Part shown: piece after piece, positions 1 to 8,036 of the stretch | Layout of the letters: each line of letters opens with the position of its first letter | Numbering within the stretch: the first letter of the stretch is position 1 | Source of the DNA: an uncultured Prevotellaceae bacterium | GTDB taxonomy: Bacteria; Bacteroidota; Bacteroidia; Bacteroidales; Bacteroidaceae | NCBI GenBank assembly: GCA_946410305.1 | Contig: CAMJZV010000001.1 | Span: forward strand, 269,391 to 333,390 | Direction of reading: 5' to 3' | DNA: 64,000 nt | Notes under the pieces: model-generated | Seen by the model: the letters and a program-made list of their open reading frames with translations, nothing else | Database searches by the model: none | Told to the model about the DNA's origin: nothing | Made by a program: the position numbers and the translations under genes

Positions 1-2
1 TT

Positions 3-1895
3 GATGGTAGCGATATCCGCTTTGCCAACTTGGAACAGTTTCAGTTCGGAACAGGATGGAACACTGCCAACTCGATGCTATGGCAATGTACTGCCTCCAC
101 CATTGAATGCTATTCCCCCGATGCCGACAACCGCTGCAGTGGTCATGGCTGCTGGGGAACACTGACGGGAAACGGAGAATGGACCAGCAGTAACGACCAT
201 GTAACACCCCGTAGTCTGTTCTATGACCAGTTGGAGAAACGACTAGGCAAATTGCCTTTCGCCCCCTATATTCTTCCCCGTTCCACCAATGCATCCAGCT
301 CTCCTACAGTGGAACAGGCAATGGCATTGGCACAGGAGTCACTAACCCAGCCAAGACTCACTATGGAGATGTGGCTTGACAGTATTCCTTTTACAGCCAC
401 TACCCAAGGCGGTATATCCGCCAGTCTGGCTCAAACCGCCCATCCTACCCCATCCACCCTTCCCAGCTATTCCATCTCCAACGGTCATCTGACCGCCAAT
501 GGTCAGTTGATTACTGGCAACCAATACAATGTCCCCTGGTGGAGCGGAAGAGTGAAAGACAACTTCATTGAACAGGGCGCCAAACCTGCTATCACACGTT
601 TTGTTCCTGGTCGTGAAGGAACGGGCTGGACTGATCGCATTGACTCTGTTGTCAACTACATGGCAGCGAATCGCTATGGTGTTTTATATCACAATTACGG
701 ACTCTGGTATGACCTTCGCAGGACAGACCATGAGCGTATCCGACGTGCCGATGGAGACGTGTGGGCACCCTTCTACGAACAACCCTTCGCCCGCTCTGGA
801 GAAGGAACTGCATGGGACGGTTTATCACGCTATGACCTCACAAAGCCCAATCGCTGGTACTGGAGCCGACTGAACGAATTTGCCCATCAGGCAGCGAACC
901 AGCAAATTCTCCTCTATAATGAGCACTATTTCCAGCATAACATTCTGGAGGCAGGAGCCCATTGGGTGGATTGTCCTTGGCGCCCCGTCAACAATATCAA
1001 CGGCACAAGCTTCCCTGAACCTGTTCCCTTTGCAGGCGACAAGCGCGTGTTCATGGCTGAGCAGTTCTATGACGAACAGAATCCGACATTGCGTCCACTG
1101 CACCGCCAGTATATCCGGATGTGTCTTGAACTAACGAAAGACCAGCCTAACGTGATACATTCCATCAGCGCAGAATATACGGGTCCACTGCATTTCACCC
1201 GTTTCTGGCTGGAGACTGTTGCCGAATGGGAGGCAGAAACAGGTCGTCATCCGCTGATAGCACTCAGTTGTACCAAAGACGTACAGGACAGCATCCTAGC
1301 CGATCCAAAACTGCGCAAGGTCGTTGATATCATCGACATTCGCTACTGGCATTATAACACACAGGGACTATGGGCACCCGAGGGCGGTAAGAACATGGCG
1401 CCACGACAGTGGATGCGAAAAATGAAGGTAGGCAAGACTGGTTTCGAGGAAGCCTACCGTGCCGTCCGCGAGTATCGTGACCGCTATCCTGAGAAAGCCG
1501 TCACCTTCTTTTCACAACAGTATCCCACCTACGGCTGGGCAATACTCATGGCTGGCGGTTCGCTGCCGAATATTCCCGTCAAGAGTCAGGAGACAGGAGG
1601 TAAGGGGCTGGAGAAATCCTCCAAGCTACAGCAGGCGTTCCTTAAAGACGTCTGTCAGATGTCGCCCATTGAGAGTACAGACTGCATCGCCACAGGCAAG
1701 GCCGGCACCGGTTATCTTGTCTATCCTCAGGGTGATGCGCCCACCATCTCGGTACCTACCGACAAATACCAGGTTTACACCATCGACATGAAGAGTGGTG
1801 CTATCAAGCTGCAACAGAAGTCCGTGCGTCTGCAAGGCTCCTTTACCCCCAAGACCACCTCCTCAGGTCAACTTCTGTGGCTCCGTGCACAATAA
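3..1895 (+). CDS. DUF6298-type beta-helix enzyme, 5'-truncated; candidate GH139 2-O-methyl-fucosidase
   Basis: The reading frame is open to the left edge (DGSDIRFANLEQ precedes the TTG the ORF track uses), so the gene starts outside the window and the TTG is not a start. The first ~60 visible residues look like the last coils of a parallel beta-helix (NSMLWQCTAS, GCWGTLTGNGEW). The remaining ~550 residues resemble DUF6298, rich in Trp/Tyr and acidic residues (IRYWHYNTQGLWAPEGG). It ends just before the sigma-factor gene and shares strand with the RG-II operon. RG-II degradation needs an alpha-2-O-methyl-L-fucosidase (GH139, BT0984-like in Bacteroides thetaiotaomicron), which is otherwise missing from this locus. 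That link rests on context and recollection, not on catalytic residues. Domain call moderate, GH139 call weak. Confidence 0.5.
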   Translation, partial: DGSDIRFANLEQFQFGTGWNTANSMLWQCTASTIECYSPDADNRCSGHGCWGTLTGNGEWTSSNDHVTPRSLFYDQLEKRLGKLPFAPYILPRSTNASSSPTVEQAMALAQESLTQPRLTMEMWLDSIPFTATTQGGISASLAQTAHPTPSTLPSYSISNGHLTANGQLITGNQYNVPWWSGRVKDNFIEQGAKPAITRFVPGREGTGWTDRIDSVVNYMAANRYGVLYHNYGLWYDLRRTDHERIRRADGDVWAPFYEQPFARSGEGTAWDGLSRYDLTKPNRWYWSRLNEFAHQAANQQILLYNEHYFQHNILEAGAHWVDCPWRPVNNINGTSFPEPVPFAGDKRVFMAEQFYDEQNPTLRPLHRQYIRMCLELTKDQPNVIHSISAEYTGPLHFTRFWLETVAEWEAETGRHPLIALSCTKDVQDSILADPKLRKVVDIIDIRYWHYNTQGLWAPEGGKNMAPRQWMRKMKVGKTGFEEAYRAVREYRDRYPEKAVTFFSQQYPTYGWAILMAGGSLPNIPVKSQETGGKGLEKSSKLQQAFLKDVCQMSPIESTDCIATGKAGTGYLVYPQGDAPTISVPTDKYQVYTIDMKSGAIKLQQKSVRLQGSFTPKTTSSGQLLWLRAQ

Positions 1896-1903
1896 TATTT
1901 GAA

Positions 1904-1917
1904 CCCCTCGAGAGGGG
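1904..1917. terminator. short GC-rich hairpin after the DUF6298 gene
   Basis: A perfect inverted repeat (cccctc-ga-gagggg) lies 8 bases after the stop codon. It has no clear T-run, so termination here is only possible, not shown. Confidence 0.3.
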
Positions 1918-1999
1918 GCAGCGTAAGCAAATGGCGAACTTTAACACTATTTAAAGTAAAAAAAATCATATTTTAGGGGCTCTTCTCAAAAATAGTTAC

Positions 2000-2007
2000 T
2001 ACTTTTG
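2000..2007 (+). promoter_or_regulatory. Bacteroidota -7 box (TACTTTTG) for the sigma-factor gene
   Basis: TACTTTTG matches the TAnnTTTG consensus of the Bacteroidota primary sigma factor and sits 46 bases before the ATG of the ECF sigma gene. I do not see a good TTTG -33 element at the expected distance, so the promoter may be weak or regulated. Confidence 0.5.
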
Positions 2008-2053
2008 CAGCAACAAACTACTTCTACTGCAAAAACTACTAAAAAGTAAAGAG

Positions 2054-2566
2054 ATGGAAGACTTCTCTAAACTATACGACAAACACATCGACGGCCTCTT
2101 CGCTTTCGGTTCAAAGTTCATGACCGATCGCGAGGCACTCAAAGACTGTATTCAAGACGTTTTTGTAAAACTGTTTACGCGTAAGGACGGTCTCAGCAAC
2201 ATCAGCAACATCGAGAGTTACCTTTATATCTCGCTGCGCAACCGCATGAACGACGAGTTTCGTCGCAACACAAGACTCTGCGACAGTGAGATCACCGATG
2301 CCAGCATGCAGGTAATCGCCGAAACCGATGAATACAATCGTGAGCAGATGGAGCATAGTCAGTCGCTCTCCGACAGCGTGACAACGTTTTTCGACAAGCT
2401 ATCACCCCGTCAGCGACAGATTATCAATCTCTATTACCTAGAGCATCGCAAATACGATGACATCTGTCAGATTATGGGCATCAACTATCAAAGCGTGCGC
2501 AACCTGATGCACCGCAGTATCAGCCGGCTCCGTGAATATGCCGGACAGATGATACAGAACGCATAA
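2054..2566 (+). CDS. ECF-type RNA polymerase sigma factor (sigma-70 family)
   Basis: The protein is 170 aa, the usual size for an ECF sigma factor. Residues ~5-75 match sigma region 2 (LYDKHIDGLFAFGSKF, DCIQDVFVKLF, YLYISLRNRMNDEFRR). Residues ~110-165 match region 4, a helix-turn-helix (LSPRQRQIINLYYLE, YDDICQIMGINYQSVRN). It would bind core RNA polymerase and direct it to its own promoter class. No FecR-type anti-sigma gene follows, which is unusual for the Bacteroidota sigma/anti-sigma arrangement; instead a 46-aa ORF comes next, then the enzyme operon. It is the only transcription regulator in the window and is the natural candidate for control of the RG-II genes, which is inference. Family call is firm. 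Confidence 0.9.
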   Translation: MEDFSKLYDKHIDGLFAFGSKFMTDREALKDCIQDVFVKLFTRKDGLSNISNIESYLYISLRNRMNDEFRRNTRLCDSEITDASMQVIAETDEYNREQMEHSQSLSDSVTTFFDKLSPRQRQIINLYYLEHRKYDDICQIMGINYQSVRNLMHRSISRLREYAGQMIQNA

Positions 2567-2575
2567 AAATCTTTT

Positions 2576-2592
2576 CATTGGTTACACCAATG
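2576..2592. repeat. 7-bp inverted repeat (cattggt-tac-accaatg)
   Basis: A perfect dyad lies 9 bases after the sigma-factor stop. It could form a small RNA stem or act as a protein site. No T-run follows, so it is not a convincing terminator. Confidence 0.35.
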
Positions 2593-2630
2593 CCATTATT
2601 CCGTCTTAAAATAAACAGGTAATAATGGCA
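2591..2630 (+). promoter_or_regulatory. 10-bp inverted repeat that masks the start codon of the 46-aa ORF
   Basis: tgccattatt (2591-2600) is the exact reverse complement of aataatggca (2621-2630), with a 20-base loop. The right arm contains the ATG of the small ORF at 2625, so the RNA stem would bury the start codon. It overlaps the neighbouring 7-bp dyad by two bases, so the two stems could be alternatives. A regulatory role is inference. Confidence 0.4.
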
Positions 2631-2765
2631 ACAAAAGGAGATAGCAAGAAGGGGAAACGCCTCTATTCTTTTATCCCGCCTCTACAGCCTCTTTCTAAAG
2701 AAGAAAAGGAAGAGCTGAAGATGCGGATAATCGTTGCTATTCACCAATCGGTAGCATTAAATTAG
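2625..2765 (+). CDS. 46-aa small protein downstream of the ECF sigma factor
   Basis: This ORF is too short for the ORF track. It runs ATG to TAG and encodes a basic N-terminus (MATKGDSKKGKRLYSF), a proline-containing middle and a charged, helix-prone C-terminus (SKEEKEELKMRIIVAIHQ). It has no signal peptide or membrane segment. It lies between the sigma factor and the first enzyme gene, 18 bases before the latter. I do not recognise a family. The position where an anti-sigma gene would usually sit raises the idea of a sigma-modulating peptide, but nothing in the sequence proves it. Confidence 0.45.
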   Translation: MATKGDSKKGKRLYSFIPPLQPLSKEEKEELKMRIIVAIHQSVALN

Positions 2766-2783
2766 AGATTATTCAAAGCACAT

Positions 2784-4241
2784 ATGAACAAACTACGCAT
2801 TTTACTTTTTTCTGCTTTAGCATTCGGTTTCTCATGCCTTGACACCATTATGGCACAAGAACGTTATCAGGTGGGGGTCTGCGATTGGATGGTACTGAAA
2901 CGTCAGAAACTGGGTGAGTTCCAACTTGCTAAGGAGTTGGCATGTGACGGTGTAGAGATGGATATGGGCGGACTCGGCAAGCGTGAGATGTTCGACAATA
3001 AAATGCGCGATGCAAAGACCGCAGCTTTCTTCAAACACACAGCCGACAGTCTTGGAATCCGTATCGGAGCTATTGCCATGAGCGGATTCTACGGGCAGGA
3101 TCTGACCCTGCGTGACAACTACCTCGCCTTGATGGAAGACTGTTTCGAGACCATGAAACGCATGGGAGATGTCAAGGTTGCCTTCCTGCCATTAGGCGGA
3201 TGCGGCAACGACTGGACAACCGATAAGACGAAGCGTAAAGAAATTGTCAATCGCCTCCATGCCATCGGTGAGTCAGCCAAGACACATGGCGTCGTAGTCG
3301 GCATCGACACCCCGTTAGATGCAGCAGGCAACCTAAAACTCCTGAAAGAGATTAAAAGCGATGGTATTGCCATCTTCTATAAATGGCAGACCATCATAGA
3401 ACATGGCTGGGACATTCCTAAGGACATGAAGAAACTCGGTGCCAGGAATATCTGTGCTATCCATGCATCGAATACCGACAGTCTTTGTCTGCGCAACGAC
3501 CCTGCCATCAACCTGCCGCTCATCAAACAGACCCTCGACGAAATGGGCTGGAACGGATGGCTGTTTGTAGAAAGGAGCCGTGACGTGAAGATGGTAAGAA
3601 ATGTAAAGATGAACTACGGCAATAATGTGATGTACCTGAAAGAGACTTTTAACTCCTACCCTGCTCCAACAGTAGTACTCGACAGTGCCGGACGCGACAG
3701 CAAGTATGTGGAGACTATTATAGGACGTGCCAGGAAAGCCACTGACGAGTTAAGCATCACATGGACGCCATTGGGACAGAATGTTCAGAATATCATAGCC
3801 AACCGTTATTTCAAGCTCAACGACATCTATGCTGAGCGTGACTCCGTAAAGAAAACGGACAAGAAACTTGCAGAGGCACAGTGTGACTCAAAACTATATC
3901 GCTCCCACTTCGGTTTTGAAGCCGACCTCTCGATGTACCTGAAGCCTCAGGACATCGAACGAGTGAAAGATGTGATGACCTTCAATGTGGTGAAAGTGAC
4001 CTACGAGGCACACTGCGACATGATTCCTACCTTGAAAGAAGAGGAAAAGGCACAGATTCTTGCCTGGCTGATAGAAGCACGTGAACTTGCCATTGACGCA
4101 GAGAGTTCAAAGAAGAAACACGAGGTGTTCGGAAAATACAAGGGACGCATCAACAACTACCTGGCAAAACGAGGCTACGACTTGGTCAAAGAGCGTGAGG
4201 CCTGGTATGAACGGATAAAAGCAAGAGGAGGAAAGATATGA
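2784..4241 (+). CDS. secreted xylose-isomerase-like TIM barrel fused to DUF3826
   Basis: The protein is 485 aa with a signal peptide ending near MAQ. Residues ~28-300 form a sugar isomerase/epimerase-type TIM barrel (AP endonuclease 2 / xylose isomerase-like fold). The probable metal set is visible as GVEMD, GIDTP, AIHAS and FVERS. Residues ~305-485 match DUF3826, with its typical ending (LAKRGYDLVKEREAWYERIKARG). DUF3826 is usually seen as a separate small secreted protein in pectin loci, so the fusion is notable. It is the first gene of the + operon and overlaps the GH127 gene by 4 bases (ATGA). Periplasmic location is inferred from the signal peptide. Substrate unknown; an RG-II sugar is the contextual guess. 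Confidence 0.75.
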   Translation: MNKLRILLFSALAFGFSCLDTIMAQERYQVGVCDWMVLKRQKLGEFQLAKELACDGVEMDMGGLGKREMFDNKMRDAKTAAFFKHTADSLGIRIGAIAMSGFYGQDLTLRDNYLALMEDCFETMKRMGDVKVAFLPLGGCGNDWTTDKTKRKEIVNRLHAIGESAKTHGVVVGIDTPLDAAGNLKLLKEIKSDGIAIFYKWQTIIEHGWDIPKDMKKLGARNICAIHASNTDSLCLRNDPAINLPLIKQTLDEMGWNGWLFVERSRDVKMVRNVKMNYGNNVMYLKETFNSYPAPTVVLDSAGRDSKYVETIIGRARKATDELSITWTPLGQNVQNIIANRYFKLNDIYAERDSVKKTDKKLAEAQCDSKLYRSHFGFEADLSMYLKPQDIERVKDVMTFNVVKVTYEAHCDMIPTLKEEEKAQILAWLIEARELAIDAESSKKKHEVFGKYKGRINNYLAKRGYDLVKEREAWYERIKARGGKI

Positions 4242-6292
4242 GAAAACTGATTATTGGCATCATGCTGTGCTGCACGACTGCAGCAACGGCACAGGGACTG
4301 ACAGACATGAGTAACAGTCGTCAGGCCCAGATGAAGAATACGCCTATGGGAGCCGTCAAATGGACTGGTGGCTTCTGGGGCGACCGTTTTAACATGCTCT
4401 CCACCACGGGTATCTGGGACATGTGGAACACTTGGAACACGCCTTGGGAAATCATCGATGACATGGGACTGCACGGCAGTAACGGTTTCCGCAACTTTGA
4501 AGTGGCTGCCGGAACAGTAAAGGGCAAGCACCATGGTCCTCCCTTCCACGACGGTGACATGTATAAATGGCTGGAGGCATGTGCCGCCGTTTATGCTATC
4601 ACCAAGGACCCGAAGATAGATGCCTTGATGGACAAGTTCATTGAGCAGGTGGCACTCGCCCTGCGCAACGACGGATACATCCATACCCCCGTTGTAATCT
4701 CGGAGCGTAATGCAGGCATCGACACTCATGCAAACACGGAGAATGCAGCAGGTATTGAGATTGGCAAAGACCAGAAACACGCCTTTGCTTCGCGCCTGAA
4801 CTTCGAGACCTATAACCTCGGGCACCTCATGACGGCAGGTATTATCCACAAACGTGCCACTGGTAAGACTACACTCTTCGACTGTAGCAAGAAAGCCGCT
4901 GACTTCCTGTATAATTTCCTGACGAACGATGCCGCGGAACTGTCGCGCAATGCCATCTGCCCCAGCCACTATATGGGGGCTGCAGAGATGTATCGTGAGA
5001 CGGGTGACGAGAAATACCTGACACTAGCCAAAGGTCTCATTGCCATCCGCGACAGTGTGACGAACGGTGAAGACCATAACCAGGACCGTCACAAGTTCCG
5101 TGACCAGTATGAGGCGATGGGGCATGCCGTTCGTGCCAACTACCTCTATGCCGGAGTTGCCGACCTCTATGCCGAGACAGGTGAGGAACAGCTGATGAAG
5201 AATCTCTCGGCCATCTGGGATGACATCATCCAGCATAAGATATACATCATGGGAGGCTGCGGTGCACTCTACGACGGAGTGTCACCTGATGGTACCACTT
5301 ACAATCAACCCTCCATCCAGCAGATTCATCAGGCTTACGGACGACAGTTCCAACTGCCGCAGGAAGCTGCCCATAATGAGATATGTGCCCAGATTGGCAT
5401 GATGCTCTTCTCCTGGCGTATGTTTCAGACGACAGGAGACAGCAAGTATATCGACAACATCGAGAACGAATTGTATAACGGTATCCTATCTGGAATCTCT
5501 CTCGATGGTAAAGACTTCTTCTATACAGAGGCACTGCGTCGCACAAAGGAGTTCCCTTATGTCATGCGATGGCCTAAGCACCGTCAGCATTACATCACCT
5601 GTTTCTGTTGCCCTCCCAACACCCTGCGCACCCTCTGTGAGGCACAGGAATATGCTTATGCTATCAACGAAAACACGCTATACGTCAACCTCTACGGCCA
5701 GAATGCTTTGAAGACCAAAGACCTAGAAGTAGAACAGCAGACCAACTACCCCTGGGATGGTAAGATCACGCTGACTATTAAGAAAGCCAAGAACCTGACG
5801 AATGTCAAGTTACACAAGCCAGACTGGGCAACAGAATATACAGTAAAGGTGAACGGTGAACCAGCAGACCTTGACATTAGCCGCAAATGGAAGAAGGGTG
5901 ATGTCATCGAAGTCAACTTCGACATGCGGCCCCGACTGATAGAGGCGAATCCGCTGGTTGAAGAGGCAAAGAATCAGATTGCTGTCCAGCGCGGTCCTAT
6001 TGTCTACTGTCTCGAAGGTGAGGATATCGAAGGCGGCTATCGCATCAATGACATAGCCATTCCTGCCGACATACAGTTTACAGAACAGAAAATGACTATC
6101 AGTGGGCATGAGATGACTGTATTGGAAGGTGAGGCTGTCCTCGTGAATCAGGAGAAATGGGACAACCAGACGCTCTATCGGGAGATTCGCCCCACAAACA
6201 AGAAGAAAGTTAAGATACGACTCATTCCCTACTATGCATGGGACAACCGAGGTATTCAAGACATGTCTCTCTGGTTGCCATTAGCACGATAA
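4238..6292 (+). CDS. GH127 glycosidase, candidate aceric acid hydrolase
   Basis: The protein is 684 aa with a signal peptide (MRKLIIGIMLCCTTAATAQ). The (alpha/alpha)6 family GH127 is marked by the zinc-thiolate site known from HypBA1: Glu381 and Cys383 (NEICAQ) and Cys457-Cys458 (CFCCPPN), where the first Cys of the pair is expected to be the nucleophile. A further Cys455 lies just before. GH127 includes beta-L-arabinofuranosidases and the RG-II aceric acid hydrolase BT1003 of B. thetaiotaomicron. The gene is followed directly by GH141 and GH78 genes, the BT1003-BT1002-BT1001 order, so aceric acid release from side chain B is the preferred role. Periplasmic. Family firm, substrate from context. 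Confidence 0.88.
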   Translation: MRKLIIGIMLCCTTAATAQGLTDMSNSRQAQMKNTPMGAVKWTGGFWGDRFNMLSTTGIWDMWNTWNTPWEIIDDMGLHGSNGFRNFEVAAGTVKGKHHGPPFHDGDMYKWLEACAAVYAITKDPKIDALMDKFIEQVALALRNDGYIHTPVVISERNAGIDTHANTENAAGIEIGKDQKHAFASRLNFETYNLGHLMTAGIIHKRATGKTTLFDCSKKAADFLYNFLTNDAAELSRNAICPSHYMGAAEMYRETGDEKYLTLAKGLIAIRDSVTNGEDHNQDRHKFRDQYEAMGHAVRANYLYAGVADLYAETGEEQLMKNLSAIWDDIIQHKIYIMGGCGALYDGVSPDGTTYNQPSIQQIHQAYGRQFQLPQEAAHNEICAQIGMMLFSWRMFQTTGDSKYIDNIENELYNGILSGISLDGKDFFYTEALRRTKEFPYVMRWPKHRQHYITCFCCPPNTLRTLCEAQEYAYAINENTLYVNLYGQNALKTKDLEVEQQTNYPWDGKITLTIKKAKNLTNVKLHKPDWATEYTVKVNGEPADLDISRKWKKGDVIEVNFDMRPRLIEANPLVEEAKNQIAVQRGPIVYCLEGEDIEGGYRINDIAIPADIQFTEQKMTISGHEMTVLEGEAVLVNQEKWDNQTLYREIRPTNKKKVKIRLIPYYAWDNRGIQDMSLWLPLAR

Positions 6293-6296
6293 CATT

Positions 6297-8036
6297 ATGA
6301 GAAAAATCACCATTATCCTATTAGGTCTATTAGTTAGGGGCGCATCAGCATATGCGTCCCTATCGGACTTTTATATAACGCCCGACTCCTCTCTGACAGA
6401 AACCATACAGAAGGCCCGTGAAGCCAAGAGGTTAGGACAGACAACGGCTGTGACGATTCACCTGAGTGCAGGCACCTATCAGCTCTATGAGCCGTTACGA
6501 TTACGCCCGGAGGACAGTGGACTGACTATTCAAGGAGAGAATGCCGTCATCAGCGGCGGTATGGAGATCAAGAACTGGAGGAAAGAAGGCAAGTTCCTGG
6601 TAGCTGACGTTCCCGACTTCAACGGTCGCCCCATCGATTTCCGCCAGTTATGGGTCAACGGCAGGAAGGCGGTAAGAGCCCGTGATGTGAGTGATTTTGA
6701 AAAGATGCACCGCATCATGACCTACGACAAGAAAAAACAAGTATTGTGGGTACCCAAGAAGGCGGTTGTCAATATTTTGAAGGCTCCATATGCAGAAATG
6801 GTCCTCCATGAGATGTGGTGTACCTCCAACTTGCGCATCAAGAGTATCACCGTACAAGGCGACTCTGCTGCCATACGCTTCCACAACCCAGAGGCAAACC
6901 TACAGTTCAAACACCCCTGGCCCTCCCCCATGACTCCCAATACTGGGCATCCGTCACCATTCTATCTGACAAACGCCAAGGAACTGCTTGACGAACCGGG
7001 GGAATGGTATCATGATATCCGTGAGCATAAGCTCTACTATAAGCCTCGTGACGGTGAGACCATCCGCGAGGCCGTCGTACCCGTACAGGAAACATTGCTG
7101 GAGTTTATCGGCTCTGCAGAGCGTCCCGTTCGCAACATCAACATCAAAGGGATTACCTTCAGTCATACTACCTGGATGCGGCCATCTGAGAAAGGACATG
7201 TGCCCTTGCAGGCTGGCATGTATCTGACAGAAGCCTATAAACTGCGTCCGCAGATTGACCGCCCCAACAACCACAAACTTGACAATCAGGGTTGGCTCGG
7301 ACGGGCTGATGCTGCCGTAGAACTACGATATACGGAGGATATTAATTTCGATGGCTGTCGCTTCGAACATCTTGGAGGCTCCGGCCTGGACTATGTTATT
7401 GCCTGTCGCCGTGGCACGACGACAAACTGCATTTTTACTGACATCGCCATGAACGGCTATGTTTGCGGTTCGTTCTCACCAGAGGGACTGGAGACGCATC
7501 TGCCCTATCAGCCTACCGACTTCCGTGAGGTATGTACAGGTCAGACCATTGAGCAGTCGGAGTTCTATAATGTTACCAATGAAGACTGGGGATGTGTAGC
7601 AATCGCAGCCGGTTATGTCAGTGGCATCACCATTGAGCATAACACCATCCATGATATCAGTTATACGGGAATATCATTAGGTTGGGGATGGAACCGTGAC
7701 CTTGTCTGCATGAAAGACAACAAGGTTCATGCGAACCTCATCTACGATTATGCCCAACACATGTACGACTGTGCTGGCATCTATACCCTCGGTAATCAGC
7801 CCGGCACTGTCATCTCAGAGAATGTAGTGCGCGACATTGCTAAACCGAGTTATGTACACGACCCGAATCATTGGTTCTATCTCTATACAGACGAAGGGTC
7901 TTCCAACATCATCATCCGTGAGAACTGGACTCCTGAGGAGAAATACCTCCAGAATGCCAACGGTCCCGGCAATATCTGGGAGAATAATGGACCACAGGTA
8001 AACGAACAGATCAAGAACAATGCAGGAAAGAAATAA
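6297..8036 (+). CDS. GH141 right-handed beta-helix glycosidase, candidate alpha-L-fucosidase
   Basis: The protein is 579 aa with a signal peptide (MRKITIILLGLLVRGASAYA). The body is a parallel beta-helix of the GH141 type: an N-terminal segment (AGTYQLYEPLRLRPEDSG) followed by helix coils and the conserved stretch YDCAGIYTLGNQPGTVIS. GH141 includes BT1002, the alpha-L-fucosidase that acts on RG-II side chain A. It lies 4 bases after the GH127 gene, and its last 17 bases overlap the following GH78 gene. A second GH141-like gene lies at 38088. The signal-peptide region contains an imperfect dyad (ggggcgcat...atgcgtccc). Confidence 0.8.
   Translation: MRKITIILLGLLVRGASAYASLSDFYITPDSSLTETIQKAREAKRLGQTTAVTIHLSAGTYQLYEPLRLRPEDSGLTIQGENAVISGGMEIKNWRKEGKFLVADVPDFNGRPIDFRQLWVNGRKAVRARDVSDFEKMHRIMTYDKKKQVLWVPKKAVVNILKAPYAEMVLHEMWCTSNLRIKSITVQGDSAAIRFHNPEANLQFKHPWPSPMTPNTGHPSPFYLTNAKELLDEPGEWYHDIREHKLYYKPRDGETIREAVVPVQETLLEFIGSAERPVRNINIKGITFSHTTWMRPSEKGHVPLQAGMYLTEAYKLRPQIDRPNNHKLDNQGWLGRADAAVELRYTEDINFDGCRFEHLGGSGLDYVIACRRGTTTNCIFTDIAMNGYVCGSFSPEGLETHLPYQPTDFREVCTGQTIEQSEFYNVTNEDWGCVAIAAGYVSGITIEHNTIHDISYTGISLGWGWNRDLVCMKDNKVHANLIYDYAQHMYDCAGIYTLGNQPGTVISENVVRDIAKPSYVHDPNHWFYLYTDEGSSNIIIRENWTPEEKYLQNANGPGNIWENNGPQVNEQIKNNAGKK

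Noticed and set aside
30-32. TTG at 30 as start of the first gene
   Set aside because: The same frame is open to the first bases of the window with family-like sequence, so the gene is truncated.
4175-4969. 264-aa ORF on the - strand across the GH127 start
   Set aside because: Shadow of two real genes with a 4-base overlap on the + strand; the protein has no coherent domain.
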